Source: Olsenella_K sp036454645 (GTDB lineage: Bacteria > Actinomycetota > Coriobacteriia > Coriobacteriales > Atopobiaceae). From it: DNA of 20,940 bases. Both the position numbers and the translations under genes were made by a program. This document shows positions 7,036 to 13,334 of this stretch, piece after piece. How positions within the stretch are numbered: the first letter of the stretch is position 1; each line of letters starts with the position of its first letter. The notes beneath the pieces are model-generated. The model did no database searches. It was not told the origin of the DNA and saw nothing but the letters and a program-made list of their open reading frames with translations. Location: positions 1 to 20,940 of the forward strand of contig JAZHSQ010000033.1 in assembly GCA_036454645.1 (NCBI GenBank). The letters are read 5' to 3'.

Positions 7036-9762
7036 ATGAGGGAAACGTTCGACATCACGGGGATGACGTGCGCCTCGTGCTCCGCGCGCGTGCAGAGGGC
7101 GGCCTCGGCCGTCGACGGCGTGAGCGAGGCCAACGTCAACCTGCTCAAGAACTCGATGGAGCTAGACTACGACGGCGAGGCCTCGACGGTCGACGCCGTG
7201 GTCGCCGCCGTCGAGAGGGCCGGCTACGGCGCCGTCCCGCGCCACCCGCACGGCGTCGCCGCCCCCGCGGCCGGCGGCACCCACGAGCTCGAGAGCGCCG
7301 AGAACGCCTCGCAGGCCAACGCCCGCAGGGCGCTCGACGAGAAGCTCCGCCAGCTCGTGGCATCCTTGGTCTTCTCGGTCCCGCTGTTCTACCTCGCCAT
7401 GGGCCCCATGTTCGGCTGGCCCGAGGTGCCGGGCCTCGCGGGCATGCAGGGGATGATGGCCGACGCGCTCACCCAGTTCGTCCTCGCGTCGCTCGTCATT
7501 TTCACCAACCGCCACTACTTCGTGACGGGCTTCCGCACCCTCGCGCACCTCTCGCCCAACATGGACTCGCTGATCGCCGTCGGCTCGGGCGCGTCGTACG
7601 CCTGGTCCGTCGCGATGCTCTACGGCATGGCGCTCGCGATGGGCGCGGGCGACCTCGAGACGGCGCACGCCGAGATGCACAGCCTCTACTTCGACTCGGC
7701 GGGCATGATCTTGGCGCTCATCACGCTCGGCAAGTACTTCGAGGCGCGCGCCAAGCTCAAGACCGCCGACGCCATCAGCGACCTCATGAACCTCGCCCCC
7801 AAGACGGCCACGGTCGTGCGCGACGGCGCGGAGCAGGTCGTCCCGACCGAGGAGGTCGTCGTCGGCGACGTCCTCGTGGTGCTCACCGGCGAGTCCGTGC
7901 CCGTCGACGGCGTCGTGGTCGAGGGCGCCGCCTCGGTCGACGAGTCCGCCATCACCGGCGAGCCCATCCCCGTCGAGAAGGGCGCGGGCGACGAGGTCAC
8001 GGGCGCGACCGTCACCTGCGGCGGCTGGTTCAGGATGCGCGCCACCGCCGTCGGCGACGACACCGCGCTCGCCGGCATCATCCGCCTCGTCGACGAGGCC
8101 ACGAGCTCCAAGGCCCCGATCGAGCGCTTCGCCGACAGGATCGCCGGCGTCTTCGTGCCCGTCGTCCTGGCGATCGCCGCGGCCACCTTCGTGGCCTGGG
8201 TCGCCCTGCTCGCCCCCGGCGACGTCGCGCTGGCGCTGACCCACGCCATCAGCGTGCTGGTCATCAGCTGCCCCTGCGCGCTCGGCCTCGCGACCCCCAC
8301 GGCCATCATGGTCGGCACCGGCCGCGGCGCCAAGAACGGCATCCTGATCAAGGACGCGACCTCGCTCGAGACCGCCTGCAAGGTCACCACCGTCGTGATG
8401 GACAAGACCGGCACCGTGACCGAGGGCGCCCCCCGCGTGACCGACGTCGAGCTCGCGCCCGGCGTGGAGGCCGACGAGCTCGTGGGCCTCGCCTCCGCGC
8501 TCGAGCGCAGGAGCGAGCATCCGCTCGCCAAGGCCATCGTGGGCTACGCCGCCGAGGCCGACGTCGCGGACGACGCGGACGTCGAGGACTTCGAGCAGGT
8601 CGCGGGCGGGGGCCTCGCCGGCACCGTCGCGGGCTACCACGTGCTCGCCGGCAACGCGCGCCTGATGGGCCAGCGCGGCGTGGACGTCTCCGCCCTCGAG
8701 GCCGCGGCCGACCGCATGGCGGCCGACGCCAAGACCCCGCTCTACTTCGCCGCGGACGGCCGTCCCCTCGGCGTGATCGGCGTCGCGGACGTGGTCAAGC
8801 CCACGAGCCGGCGCGCCGTCGAGCGCCTGCGCGCCATGGGCGTGAGGACGCTCCTGCTCACGGGCGACCAGGCCAGGACCGCACGGGCCGTCGCGCGCCA
8901 GGTGGGCGTCGACGAGGTCATCGCCGGCGTCCTGCCCGACCAGAAGGAGGGCGAGGTCAGGCGCCTGCAGGAGTCCGGCGAGGTCGTGGCCATGGTCGGC
9001 GACGGCATCAACGACGCACCCGCGCTGGCGCGCGCCGAGGTCGGCATCGCCATCGGCGCCGGCACGGACGTCGCCAAGTCCTCGGCGGACATCGTGCTCC
9101 AGCACTCCGACCCGGCCGACGTGGCGACCGCCATCGAGCTCAGCCGCGCCACCATGAGGAACATCAAACAGAACCTGTTCTGGGCGCTGTTCTACAACGT
9201 CATCTGCATACCCGTCGCCGTCGGCGTGCTCTCGCCCTGGGGCGTCACGCTCAACCCGATGATCGGCGCGGCCGCGATGGGCTTCTCCAGCGTCTTCGTG
9301 GTGAGCAACGCGCTGCGCCTGCGCACCTGGAGGCCGAGCGAGCCGAGCGCCGCCGGCCAGCAGGCCGCGGGCGCCGAGCCGGAGCTCGCCCAGGCCGCGC
9401 GGCCTGCCGACGCGACGGCCGACGTCCAGGCGCCGGAGGGCACGCAGGCGCCGGAGGGCGCCCAGGCGCAGGGCCAGGATTCCAAGGGGCGGACGAGCGC
9501 GGGTGGCCACGGGGCCACGTCCGGCACCGCCGAGAAGGGAGAGAGGGACATGAGGTCTGTCAGGCTCAAGGTCGAGGGGATGATGTGCGAGCACTGCGTG
9601 GCGCACGTGACCGAGGCGCTCGAGGGCGTCAGGGGCGTGAGCAACGTGACGGTGTCGCTCGACCGCGGCGAGGCCACGCTGGACGCGGGCCTGCTCGTGA
9701 GGGACGACCAGCTCGTGGCCGCCGTGAAGGACGCGGGCTACGCCGCCGAGGTGGAGGCGTAG
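7036..9762 (+). CDS. copA: Copper-exporting P1B-type ATPase CopA with N- and C-terminal metal-binding domains
   Basis: 908 residues from ATG 7036 (Shine-Dalgarno AGGGGAGAAGG). Domains: heavy-metal-associated domain with GMTCASC (Cys12, Cys15); membrane helices beginning near residue 105; actuator loop with TGE (307-309); the transmembrane Cu site CPC (Cys412, Cys414); phosphorylation motif DKTGT (Asp456); SEHPLA (His495, Pro496) that marks the nucleotide-binding domain of P1B pumps; and GDGIND (655-660). It pumps Cu(I) out of the cytoplasm using ATP. After the last helices comes a disordered linker with a short tandem repeat and a second heavy-metal-associated domain, GMMCEHC (Cys851, Cys854), at the extreme C-terminus. 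Most CopA proteins have such domains only at the N-terminus. The C-terminal one has its own start signals (see the nested feature at 9550). Confidence 0.96.
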   Translation: MRETFDITGMTCASCSARVQRAASAVDGVSEANVNLLKNSMELDYDGEASTVDAVVAAVERAGYGAVPRHPHGVAAPAAGGTHELESAENASQANARRALDEKLRQLVASLVFSVPLFYLAMGPMFGWPEVPGLAGMQGMMADALTQFVLASLVIFTNRHYFVTGFRTLAHLSPNMDSLIAVGSGASYAWSVAMLYGMALAMGAGDLETAHAEMHSLYFDSAGMILALITLGKYFEARAKLKTADAISDLMNLAPKTATVVRDGAEQVVPTEEVVVGDVLVVLTGESVPVDGVVVEGAASVDESAITGEPIPVEKGAGDEVTGATVTCGGWFRMRATAVGDDTALAGIIRLVDEATSSKAPIERFADRIAGVFVPVVLAIAAATFVAWVALLAPGDVALALTHAISVLVISCPCALGLATPTAIMVGTGRGAKNGILIKDATSLETACKVTTVVMDKTGTVTEGAPRVTDVELAPGVEADELVGLASALERRSEHPLAKAIVGYAAEADVADDADVEDFEQVAGGGLAGTVAGYHVLAGNARLMGQRGVDVSALEAAADRMAADAKTPLYFAADGRPLGVIGVADVVKPTSRRAVERLRAMGVRTLLLTGDQARTARAVARQVGVDEVIAGVLPDQKEGEVRRLQESGEVVAMVGDGINDAPALARAEVGIAIGAGTDVAKSSADIVLQHSDPADVATAIELSRATMRNIKQNLFWALFYNVICIPVAVGVLSPWGVTLNPMIGAAAMGFSSVFVVSNALRLRTWRPSEPSAAGQQAAGAEPELAQAARPADATADVQAPEGTQAPEGAQAQGQDSKGRTSAGGHGATSGTAEKGERDMRSVRLKVEGMMCEHCVAHVTEALEGVRGVSNVTVSLDRGEATLDAGLLVRDDQLVAAVKDAGYAAEVEA
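9427..9468 (+). repeat. Short tandem repeat in the copA linker
   Basis: An 18-base unit beginning CAGGCGCCGGAGGGC occurs twice in full (9427-9444, 9445-9462) and starts a third time. It encodes QAPEGT/QAPEGA in the flexible linker before the C-terminal metal-binding domain. Confidence 0.8.
9550..9762 (+). CDS. copZ: Possible nested copper chaperone CopZ, in frame at the copA 3' end
   Basis: An ATG at 9550 lies in the copA frame and would give a 70-residue protein, MRSVRLKVEGMMCEHC..., which is the length and layout of a free CopZ: beta-alpha-beta-beta-alpha-beta fold, Cu(I)-binding MxCxxC (MMCEHC) and a typical end (AGYAAEVEA). A strong purine-rich Shine-Dalgarno tract, AAGGGAGAGAGGG (9535-9547), sits directly upstream, inside the coding sequence of the linker. 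I infer that ribosomes may start here and make a soluble chaperone that hands Cu(I) to CopA. It could also be a relic of a copA-copZ gene fusion with no internal start in use. The domain itself is certain; separate expression is not shown. Confidence 0.5.
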   Translation: MRSVRLKVEGMMCEHCVAHVTEALEGVRGVSNVTVSLDRGEATLDAGLLVRDDQLVAAVKDAGYAAEVEA

Positions 9763-9768
9763 CCCGCG
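9732..9768. terminator. Bidirectional hairpin between convergent copA and arsA
   Basis: CGCGGGCTACGCC (9732-9744) and GGCGTAGCCCGCG (9756-9768) are perfect reverse complements over 13 bases with an 11-base loop. The hairpin includes the last codons and stop of copA and ends 8 bases before the arsA stop, so it could stop transcripts from both sides. T runs are poor on both flanks (TCCTTC on the minus side). Confidence 0.6.
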
Positions 9769-9775
9769 GGGCGCG

Positions 9776-11572
9776 CTAGCCGAGCGTGCCGCCGGCGTTC
9801 CAGGGGACGCCGACGAGCCTGCCGCCCGAGAGCCCCCGGGTCCGCTCGACCCAGGGGGCCTCGGCCGCGGCGCGGGCGGCGAGCACGGGGTCCGACGTGC
9901 GCGTGAGGGAGAGGCACTGGTTCACGACCCACCAGCCGTGCGGGATCTCGGCGCGGTCGAGGTCGGCCACCAGCCGCGTCGCCTCGCGCACGGGGGTGTC
10001 CTCCGGCAGCGTCACGACGACGATCTCGGCCTGCGCGGGGTCGCGCAGGCGGGGCAGGAGCTCGACCACGCTCCGGGGGACGTCTCCCCCCGTGTGCTCG
10101 ATCTGCCTGGCGAGGCTCTGGGCGCTCCCCAGCAGGAGCAGCGTGTGGCCGGTCGGGGCCGTGTCCACGACGACGGTCTCCTCGTCGGCGCGCTCGACGA
10201 TGCGCGCGAACGCGCGGAAGGTCGCGATCTCCTGGGTGCAGGGCGACCGCAGGTCCTCCTCGACGTACGCCAGGTCGTCGGCGCCCATGGTCTCGCGGGC
10301 CTTCGAGAGCACCTCCTCCCGGTAGCGTGCGAGCTCGGCCGCCTCGTCGATGTGGGAGACCTCGAGCCCCGAGAGGTCGAAGGCGGCTATGTGGTCGGCC
10401 GGGTCGGTCGTGGTGAGGCGCACGCGCTTGCCCGCGGCCGCGAGCCTGCGCGCCACCTCGACGGCGACGCTCGTCTTGCCGACGCCGCCCTTGCCCATGG
10501 CGAGGACCACGCGCACGCCGCGCGCGAGCAGGTCGGAGGCGAGGTCGTCGAGGCTTGAGAGCCCGTGGCCCCCCTCGGGGGGTCCTGCCGGCGGGACCGC
10601 GCCTGCGGCCCCCGCGTCCTCCTCGCCCGCCTCCGCGCCTGCGTCGGCGGGGGAGAGGAGCCGGCGCAGCCGGTCCGCCCCGGTGACGTCGAAGGGCCTG
10701 AGGGGGACCCAGCGGCGCTCCACGCCCCGCAGGGCCTCCGGCAGGCGCCCGAGCGCCTCGCGCTGCGCGGCGGCCATGGCGCGCGCGACCTCGTCGGCGG
10801 GCTCCTCGACGCAGCCGTTCACGACGAGCATGCGCGCCCGGATCCCGAAGTCGTCGAGCTCGCGGGCGGAGCGCGCCGCCTCCGCGAGCGAGAGCGCCTG
10901 CGGGCGCGAGACGAGCACGAGCGCGCAGCGCGAGGCGTCCTCGAGAACGTCCATGGCGCGGCGGTAGTCGGCGCGCCTGTCCCCCAGGCCGGAGAGCTGC
11001 CCCAGGCAGGAGGTGCCGGTCGTGCTCTCGTCGAGGAACGAGGTCCACGCGCTCGGCAGCTCGAGCATGCGCAGGGTGTGGCCGGTCGGCGCCGTGTCGA
11101 ACACCACGTGGTCGTAGGCGCTCGCGACGCCCTCGTCGGCGAGCAGCGTGGCGAAGCGGTCGAAGGCCGCGATCTCCACCGTGCAGGAGCCGGAGAGCTG
11201 CTCCTCTATGTTCGCGATCGCGTCGTCCGGCAGGATCCCGCGGTAGGGCCCCACCACGCGCTCGCGGTAGGCCGCCGCCTCCTGCACGGGGTCGACCTCC
11301 TCGAGCCAGAGGCCGCCGACGCCGCGGGCGGGCACGGGGTCGCGCCCGACCTCCTGGGCGAACACGTCGCCGAGGTTGGAGGCCGGGTCGGTCGTGACGA
11401 GAAGGACGCGCTCCCCGGAGTCGGCGAGCGCCGTCGCGACGGCGCAGGAGACGCTCGTCTTTCCGACGCCGCCCTTCCCCGTGAAGAAGAGGTACTGGAA
11501 GGCGTCGAGGTCGCTCGCGCGGAGGGGCCTGCGCGGCTCCCCGGACGCGGCGGGGTCTTCTCCTAGCGGCAT
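9776..11572 (-). CDS. arsA: ArsA arsenite-stimulated ATPase, two fused nucleotide-binding halves
   Basis: 598 residues; the start (minus-strand ATG at 11572) overlaps the end of arsD by 10 bases. Two homologous ATPase halves are joined by an Ala/Gly/Pro-rich linker: P-loop 1 FFTGKGGVGKTS (Gly32 on) with the DTAPTGHTL signature (159-167), and P-loop 2 MGKGGVGKTS (359 on) with a second DTAPTGHTL. The three Cys residues that bind As(III)/Sb(III) in characterised ArsA have clear counterparts: Cys130 (SGSCTVEI), Cys189 (TGTSCLGQ) and Cys445 (RSPCTQEI). Known ArsA proteins power the ArsB arsenite pump on the cytoplasmic face of the membrane. No arsB or acr3 is in this window, so the partner pump must be elsewhere, or the protein serves another role. 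The gene ends convergently with copA. Confidence 0.95.
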   Translation of the reverse strand: MPLGEDPAASGEPRRPLRASDLDAFQYLFFTGKGGVGKTSVSCAVATALADSGERVLLVTTDPASNLGDVFAQEVGRDPVPARGVGGLWLEEVDPVQEAAAYRERVVGPYRGILPDDAIANIEEQLSGSCTVEIAAFDRFATLLADEGVASAYDHVVFDTAPTGHTLRMLELPSAWTSFLDESTTGTSCLGQLSGLGDRRADYRRAMDVLEDASRCALVLVSRPQALSLAEAARSARELDDFGIRARMLVVNGCVEEPADEVARAMAAAQREALGRLPEALRGVERRWVPLRPFDVTGADRLRRLLSPADAGAEAGEEDAGAAGAVPPAGPPEGGHGLSSLDDLASDLLARGVRVVLAMGKGGVGKTSVAVEVARRLAAAGKRVRLTTTDPADHIAAFDLSGLEVSHIDEAAELARYREEVLSKARETMGADDLAYVEEDLRSPCTQEIATFRAFARIVERADEETVVVDTAPTGHTLLLLGSAQSLARQIEHTGGDVPRSVVELLPRLRDPAQAEIVVVTLPEDTPVREATRLVADLDRAEIPHGWWVVNQCLSLTRTSDPVLAARAAAEAPWVERTRGLSGGRLVGVPWNAGGTLG

Positions 11573-12195
11573 GCCGCGTCGCCCCCGCAGCAGCACCCGT
11601 CGCCGTCGCCGTGCCCGCCGCAGCAGCAGCCGTCCTCCTGCCCGCCGTCGCAGCAGCAGCCGTCGCCGTCGTGCCCACCGCAGCAGCCGTCGCCGTCGCC
11701 GTGCCCGCCGCAGCAGCAGCCGTCGCCGTCGCCGTGGCCTCCGCAGCAGCAGCCGTCGCCGCCGTCGTGGCCGCCGCAGCAGCACCCGCCGTCGCCGTGC
11801 CCGCCGCCGCAGCTGCACTCGCCGTCGCCGTGGCCCCCGCAGCAGCAGCCGTCCTTCTCGCCTGCGCCGCCCTGCGCCGCCGCGCCGCCGAGGTCGACGC
11901 CCAGGGCCTCGGCGAGCAGGTCGTCCGAGGGGTAGGCGCCCTTGGAGACGAGCCTGCCGTCGACGTAGGCGAGGGGGAGCGCGCCTGCGCCCTCGGCCTT
12001 GAGGAGGGAGACGATCTCCGGGTTCTCCGCGAAGGCCCTGGGGTCCTGGGAGAGGTAGTGGCGCTCCACCGAGACGCCGGCGTGCGAGAGCCGCTCGAGC
12101 ACCCCGGCGATCCTCAGGAGCTCGGGGTCCACCCCGGGGCCGCAGACCCCCGTCGGGCAGCACATGGCACGGTCGTAGATGGCTATCTTGCTCAT
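11563..12195 (-). CDS. arsD: ArsD metallochaperone with a long Cys/His/Gly-repeat tail
   Basis: 210 residues, against about 120 for typical ArsD. Residues 1-110 are a normal thioredoxin-like ArsD core, MSKIAIYDRAMCCPTGVCG, with the essential As(III)-binding Cys12, Cys13 and Cys18. From Cys117 to the end the protein is nine imperfect copies of a roughly 11-residue unit, CCCGGHGDGDG, with 26 Cys and 7 His in 94 residues and almost no hydrophobic residues, resembling a metallothionein. ArsD delivers As(III) to ArsA and raises its affinity; the tail could store or shuttle thiophilic metals, but that is inference. Shine-Dalgarno AGGAGA (minus strand, 12206-12201) fixes the start. It is translationally coupled to arsA. 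The tail is encoded by in-frame DNA repeats, so copy number may vary between strains. Confidence 0.93.
   Translation of the reverse strand: MSKIAIYDRAMCCPTGVCGPGVDPELLRIAGVLERLSHAGVSVERHYLSQDPRAFAENPEIVSLLKAEGAGALPLAYVDGRLVSKGAYPSDDLLAEALGVDLGGAAAQGGAGEKDGCCCGGHGDGECSCGGGHGDGGCCCGGHDGGDGCCCGGHGDGDGCCCGGHGDGDGCCGGHDGDGCCCDGGQEDGCCCGGHGDGDGCCCGGDAACR
11566..11847 (-). repeat. Coding tandem repeats of about 33 bases in arsD
   Basis: Nine imperfect units encode the Cys-rich tail. The common unit is 11 codons, mostly TGC, GGC and GAC; shorter units of 9 or 10 codons keep the frame. Length changes are always multiples of three. This looks like expansion by slippage or unequal recombination under coding constraint. 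Confidence 0.9.
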
Positions 12196-12204
12196 GGGCG
12201 TCTC

Positions 12205-12244
12205 CTCATATCGACGTATATCGAACTATGAGCAAGGATACCAA
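12205..12244 (-). promoter_or_regulatory. arsD promoter and candidate operator
   Basis: On the minus strand, -35 TTGGTA (12244-12239) and -10 TATACG (12220-12215) are 18 bases apart, which would start transcription near 12208, just before the Shine-Dalgarno sequence. Two exact copies of ATATCGA (plus strand 12208-12214 and 12218-12224) are one helical turn apart and cover the -10 and start site. CTCATA (12205-12210) and TATGAG (12227-12232) form an inverted repeat around them. This is a plausible repressor site, perhaps for an ArsR-type protein encoded elsewhere. It does not resemble the CsoR sites. Confidence 0.45.
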
Positions 12245-12293
12245 GAGGCGGGACGAATGCAACGCGGACGTGGCGCCGGCCGGCCCAGTGGGC

Positions 12294-12299
12294 TAGACT
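12294..12299 (+). promoter_or_regulatory. Weak -10 candidate for gloA
   Basis: TAGACT fits a TANNNT -10 and lies 65 bases before the gloA start. Only a very poor -35 (TGGCGC, 12271-12276) is found 17 bases upstream. Confidence 0.25.
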
Positions 12300-12363
12300 T
12301 CCCCTCGACGGTCGGGGCCGCGACGCCCGAGGCGGGTCGCGGCGCGAGGAGGGGAGGCCTGCC

Positions 12364-12750
12364 ATGCGGGCGAGGTTCCTTCACAGGTGCACGCACGTCC
12401 TGGACAAGGAGGCCACCATAGCGTTCTACGAGCGGGCGCTGGGCTTCCACGTGGACCGCGAGGTGGGCCCAGAGGACGGGTCGTGGACCAACACGTTCAT
12501 GGTGAACGACGCGTCGTCCGTCGAGCTCGAGCTCACGTGGAACCGCGGGCGCACCGAGCCCTACGACAACGGCGGCCGCGACACCCACATCGCCTTCGAG
12601 GTGGACGACATCGAGGCGTGCCACGCCCTGCACGAGAGCATGGGGTGCATAGACGCGGAGAACCCCAAGATGGGCCTCTACTTCATCGTGGACCCCGACG
12701 GCCAGCGCATAGAGATCCTCTCCGCAGACCGCAGGCGCTCGAGGGGGTAG
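12364..12750 (+). CDS. gloA: Glyoxalase I (lactoylglutathione lyase-type, VOC family)
   Basis: 128 residues, close to the roughly 135 of E. coli GloA. Shine-Dalgarno GAGGAGGGGAGG ends 6 bases before ATG 12364. The protein has two beta-alpha-beta-beta-beta halves. Metal ligands line up with E. coli GloA (His5, Glu56, His74, Glu122): His7 in RFLHRC, Glu56 in ELELTWN, His75 in DTHIAFEVDD and Glu117 in QRIEIL. LTWNRG and DPDGQRIEI are the family signatures. It isomerises the thiol adduct of methylglyoxal, a toxic by-product of sugar breakdown, to a D-lactoyl thioester; in an actinobacterium the thiol might not be glutathione. It stands alone, divergent from arsD and convergent with the small gene that follows. 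Confidence 0.9.
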   Translation: MRARFLHRCTHVLDKEATIAFYERALGFHVDREVGPEDGSWTNTFMVNDASSVELELTWNRGRTEPYDNGGRDTHIAFEVDDIEACHALHESMGCIDAENPKMGLYFIVDPDGQRIEILSADRRRSRG

Positions 12751-12766
12751 GTCCGGGCGCGTCCCG

Positions 12767-13012
12767 TCATCGCATGAGGCAGGAGGGGCCGCCCTCGTCG
12801 CGCCTGCCGCCGGTGACGTAGCCGGCGGAGGCCCTCCTCCCGTTGAGCTCCCTGAGCTCGCACTCGCCCTCGATGTAGGGGGCGTAGTACCTGTCTATGC
12901 CGCAGGAGTCGAGCGAGCAGTCGCCGCAGTCGTCCCCGAAGGAGAGCGCCTCCGCCACGATGCGGATGCGCTCCTCGCGCGTCGTCTCCGAGACCTTGAT
13001 CCTGCGTGCCAT
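12767..13012 (-). CDS. Small Cys-rich protein of unknown function
   Basis: 81 residues, not recognised. Codon third positions are almost all G or C, and AAGGCGGAGG lies upstream of the minus-strand ATG at 13012, so it is very likely a real gene. The N-terminal half is a charged, basic helix (MARRIKVSETTREERIRIVAEAL). The centre has a Cys cluster C-x2-C-x4-C (Cys29, Cys32, Cys37) with Cys51 further on: FGDDCGDCSLDSCGID. An aromatic stretch RYYAPYIEGECELRELN follows, and a last Cys lies at 78. The spacing suggests zinc or an iron-sulphur cluster, but no known family motif fits. There is no signal peptide or membrane helix. It converges with gloA, leaving 16 bases between stops. Confidence 0.7.
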   Translation of the reverse strand: MARRIKVSETTREERIRIVAEALSFGDDCGDCSLDSCGIDRYYAPYIEGECELRELNGRRASAGYVTGGRRDEGGPSCLMR

Positions 13013-13092
13013 GGCCGCCTCCGCCTTCCGCCCTCGCCGACAACCAGAGACGCTAGCACTTTCCCCGGGTGGCGTCCGGTTTAGCCCGGCAG

Positions 13093-13113
13093 GGGCGCGC
13101 GGCCGGCGCGCCC
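13093..13113. repeat. GC-rich inverted repeat upstream of the small gene
   Basis: GGGCGCGC (13093-13100) and GCGCGCCC (13106-13113) pair perfectly around a 5-base loop. A second small hairpin, CCGCC/GGCGG (13121-13125/13130-13134), follows. There are no T runs; the function is unclear. Both lie between divergent genes. Confidence 0.4.
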
Positions 13114-13140
13114 GTACCCCCCGCCCTCGGGCGGCGCCGC

Positions 13141-13296
13141 CTATTGTAAGCGCAAGTTAACGGCAAACTAAAAGATAAGAATATATCACGAACCAGGACG
13201 AGCTACACGTCTAGCACCGACAATGGGCCATATGGGCCGCTGGGCGAATATGTCCTTAAGTTTTCTAAACGAGAATACTTCCATTACAATCGTAGG
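13141..13296 (+). promoter_or_regulatory. AT-rich control region of the ABC importer operon
   Basis: This stretch is strikingly AT-rich for the window and holds no gene. Best promoter: -10 TACAAT (13285-13290) with a weak -35 TTTCTA (13262-13267), 17 bases apart. The -35 is covered by an imperfect inverted repeat AAGTTTTCT/AGAATACTT (13258-13266/13272-13280, 8 of 9 pairs), a candidate repressor site. A second possible promoter is TTAACG (13157-13162), 17 bases, AATATA (13180-13185). CCATATGG (13228-13235) is a small palindrome flanked by GGGCC direct repeats. Confidence 0.5.
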
Positions 13297-13317
13297 GCAC
13301 CCGCACGGGGCGGGTGC
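13297..13317 (+). promoter_or_regulatory. Leader hairpin before the binding-protein gene
   Basis: GCACCCG (13297-13303) pairs with CGGGTGC (13311-13317) around a 7-base loop. If transcription starts near 13297 this hairpin is at the very 5' end of the mRNA, where it could protect it from decay. It leaves the GGGGGA ribosome binding site at 13325 free. Confidence 0.45.
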
Positions 13318-13334
13318 GGACGATGGGGGAAACC

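Noticed and set aside
11576..11850. CRISPR array
   Set aside because: The regular 33-base periodicity is contiguous coding repeat with no spacers; every unit keeps the arsD frame.
12207..12235. arsD promoter with -35 TTGCTC and -10 GATATG (minus strand)
   Set aside because: Spacing is 17, but transcription would start after the Shine-Dalgarno sequence, leaving it out of the mRNA. The pair TTGGTA/TATACG fits better.
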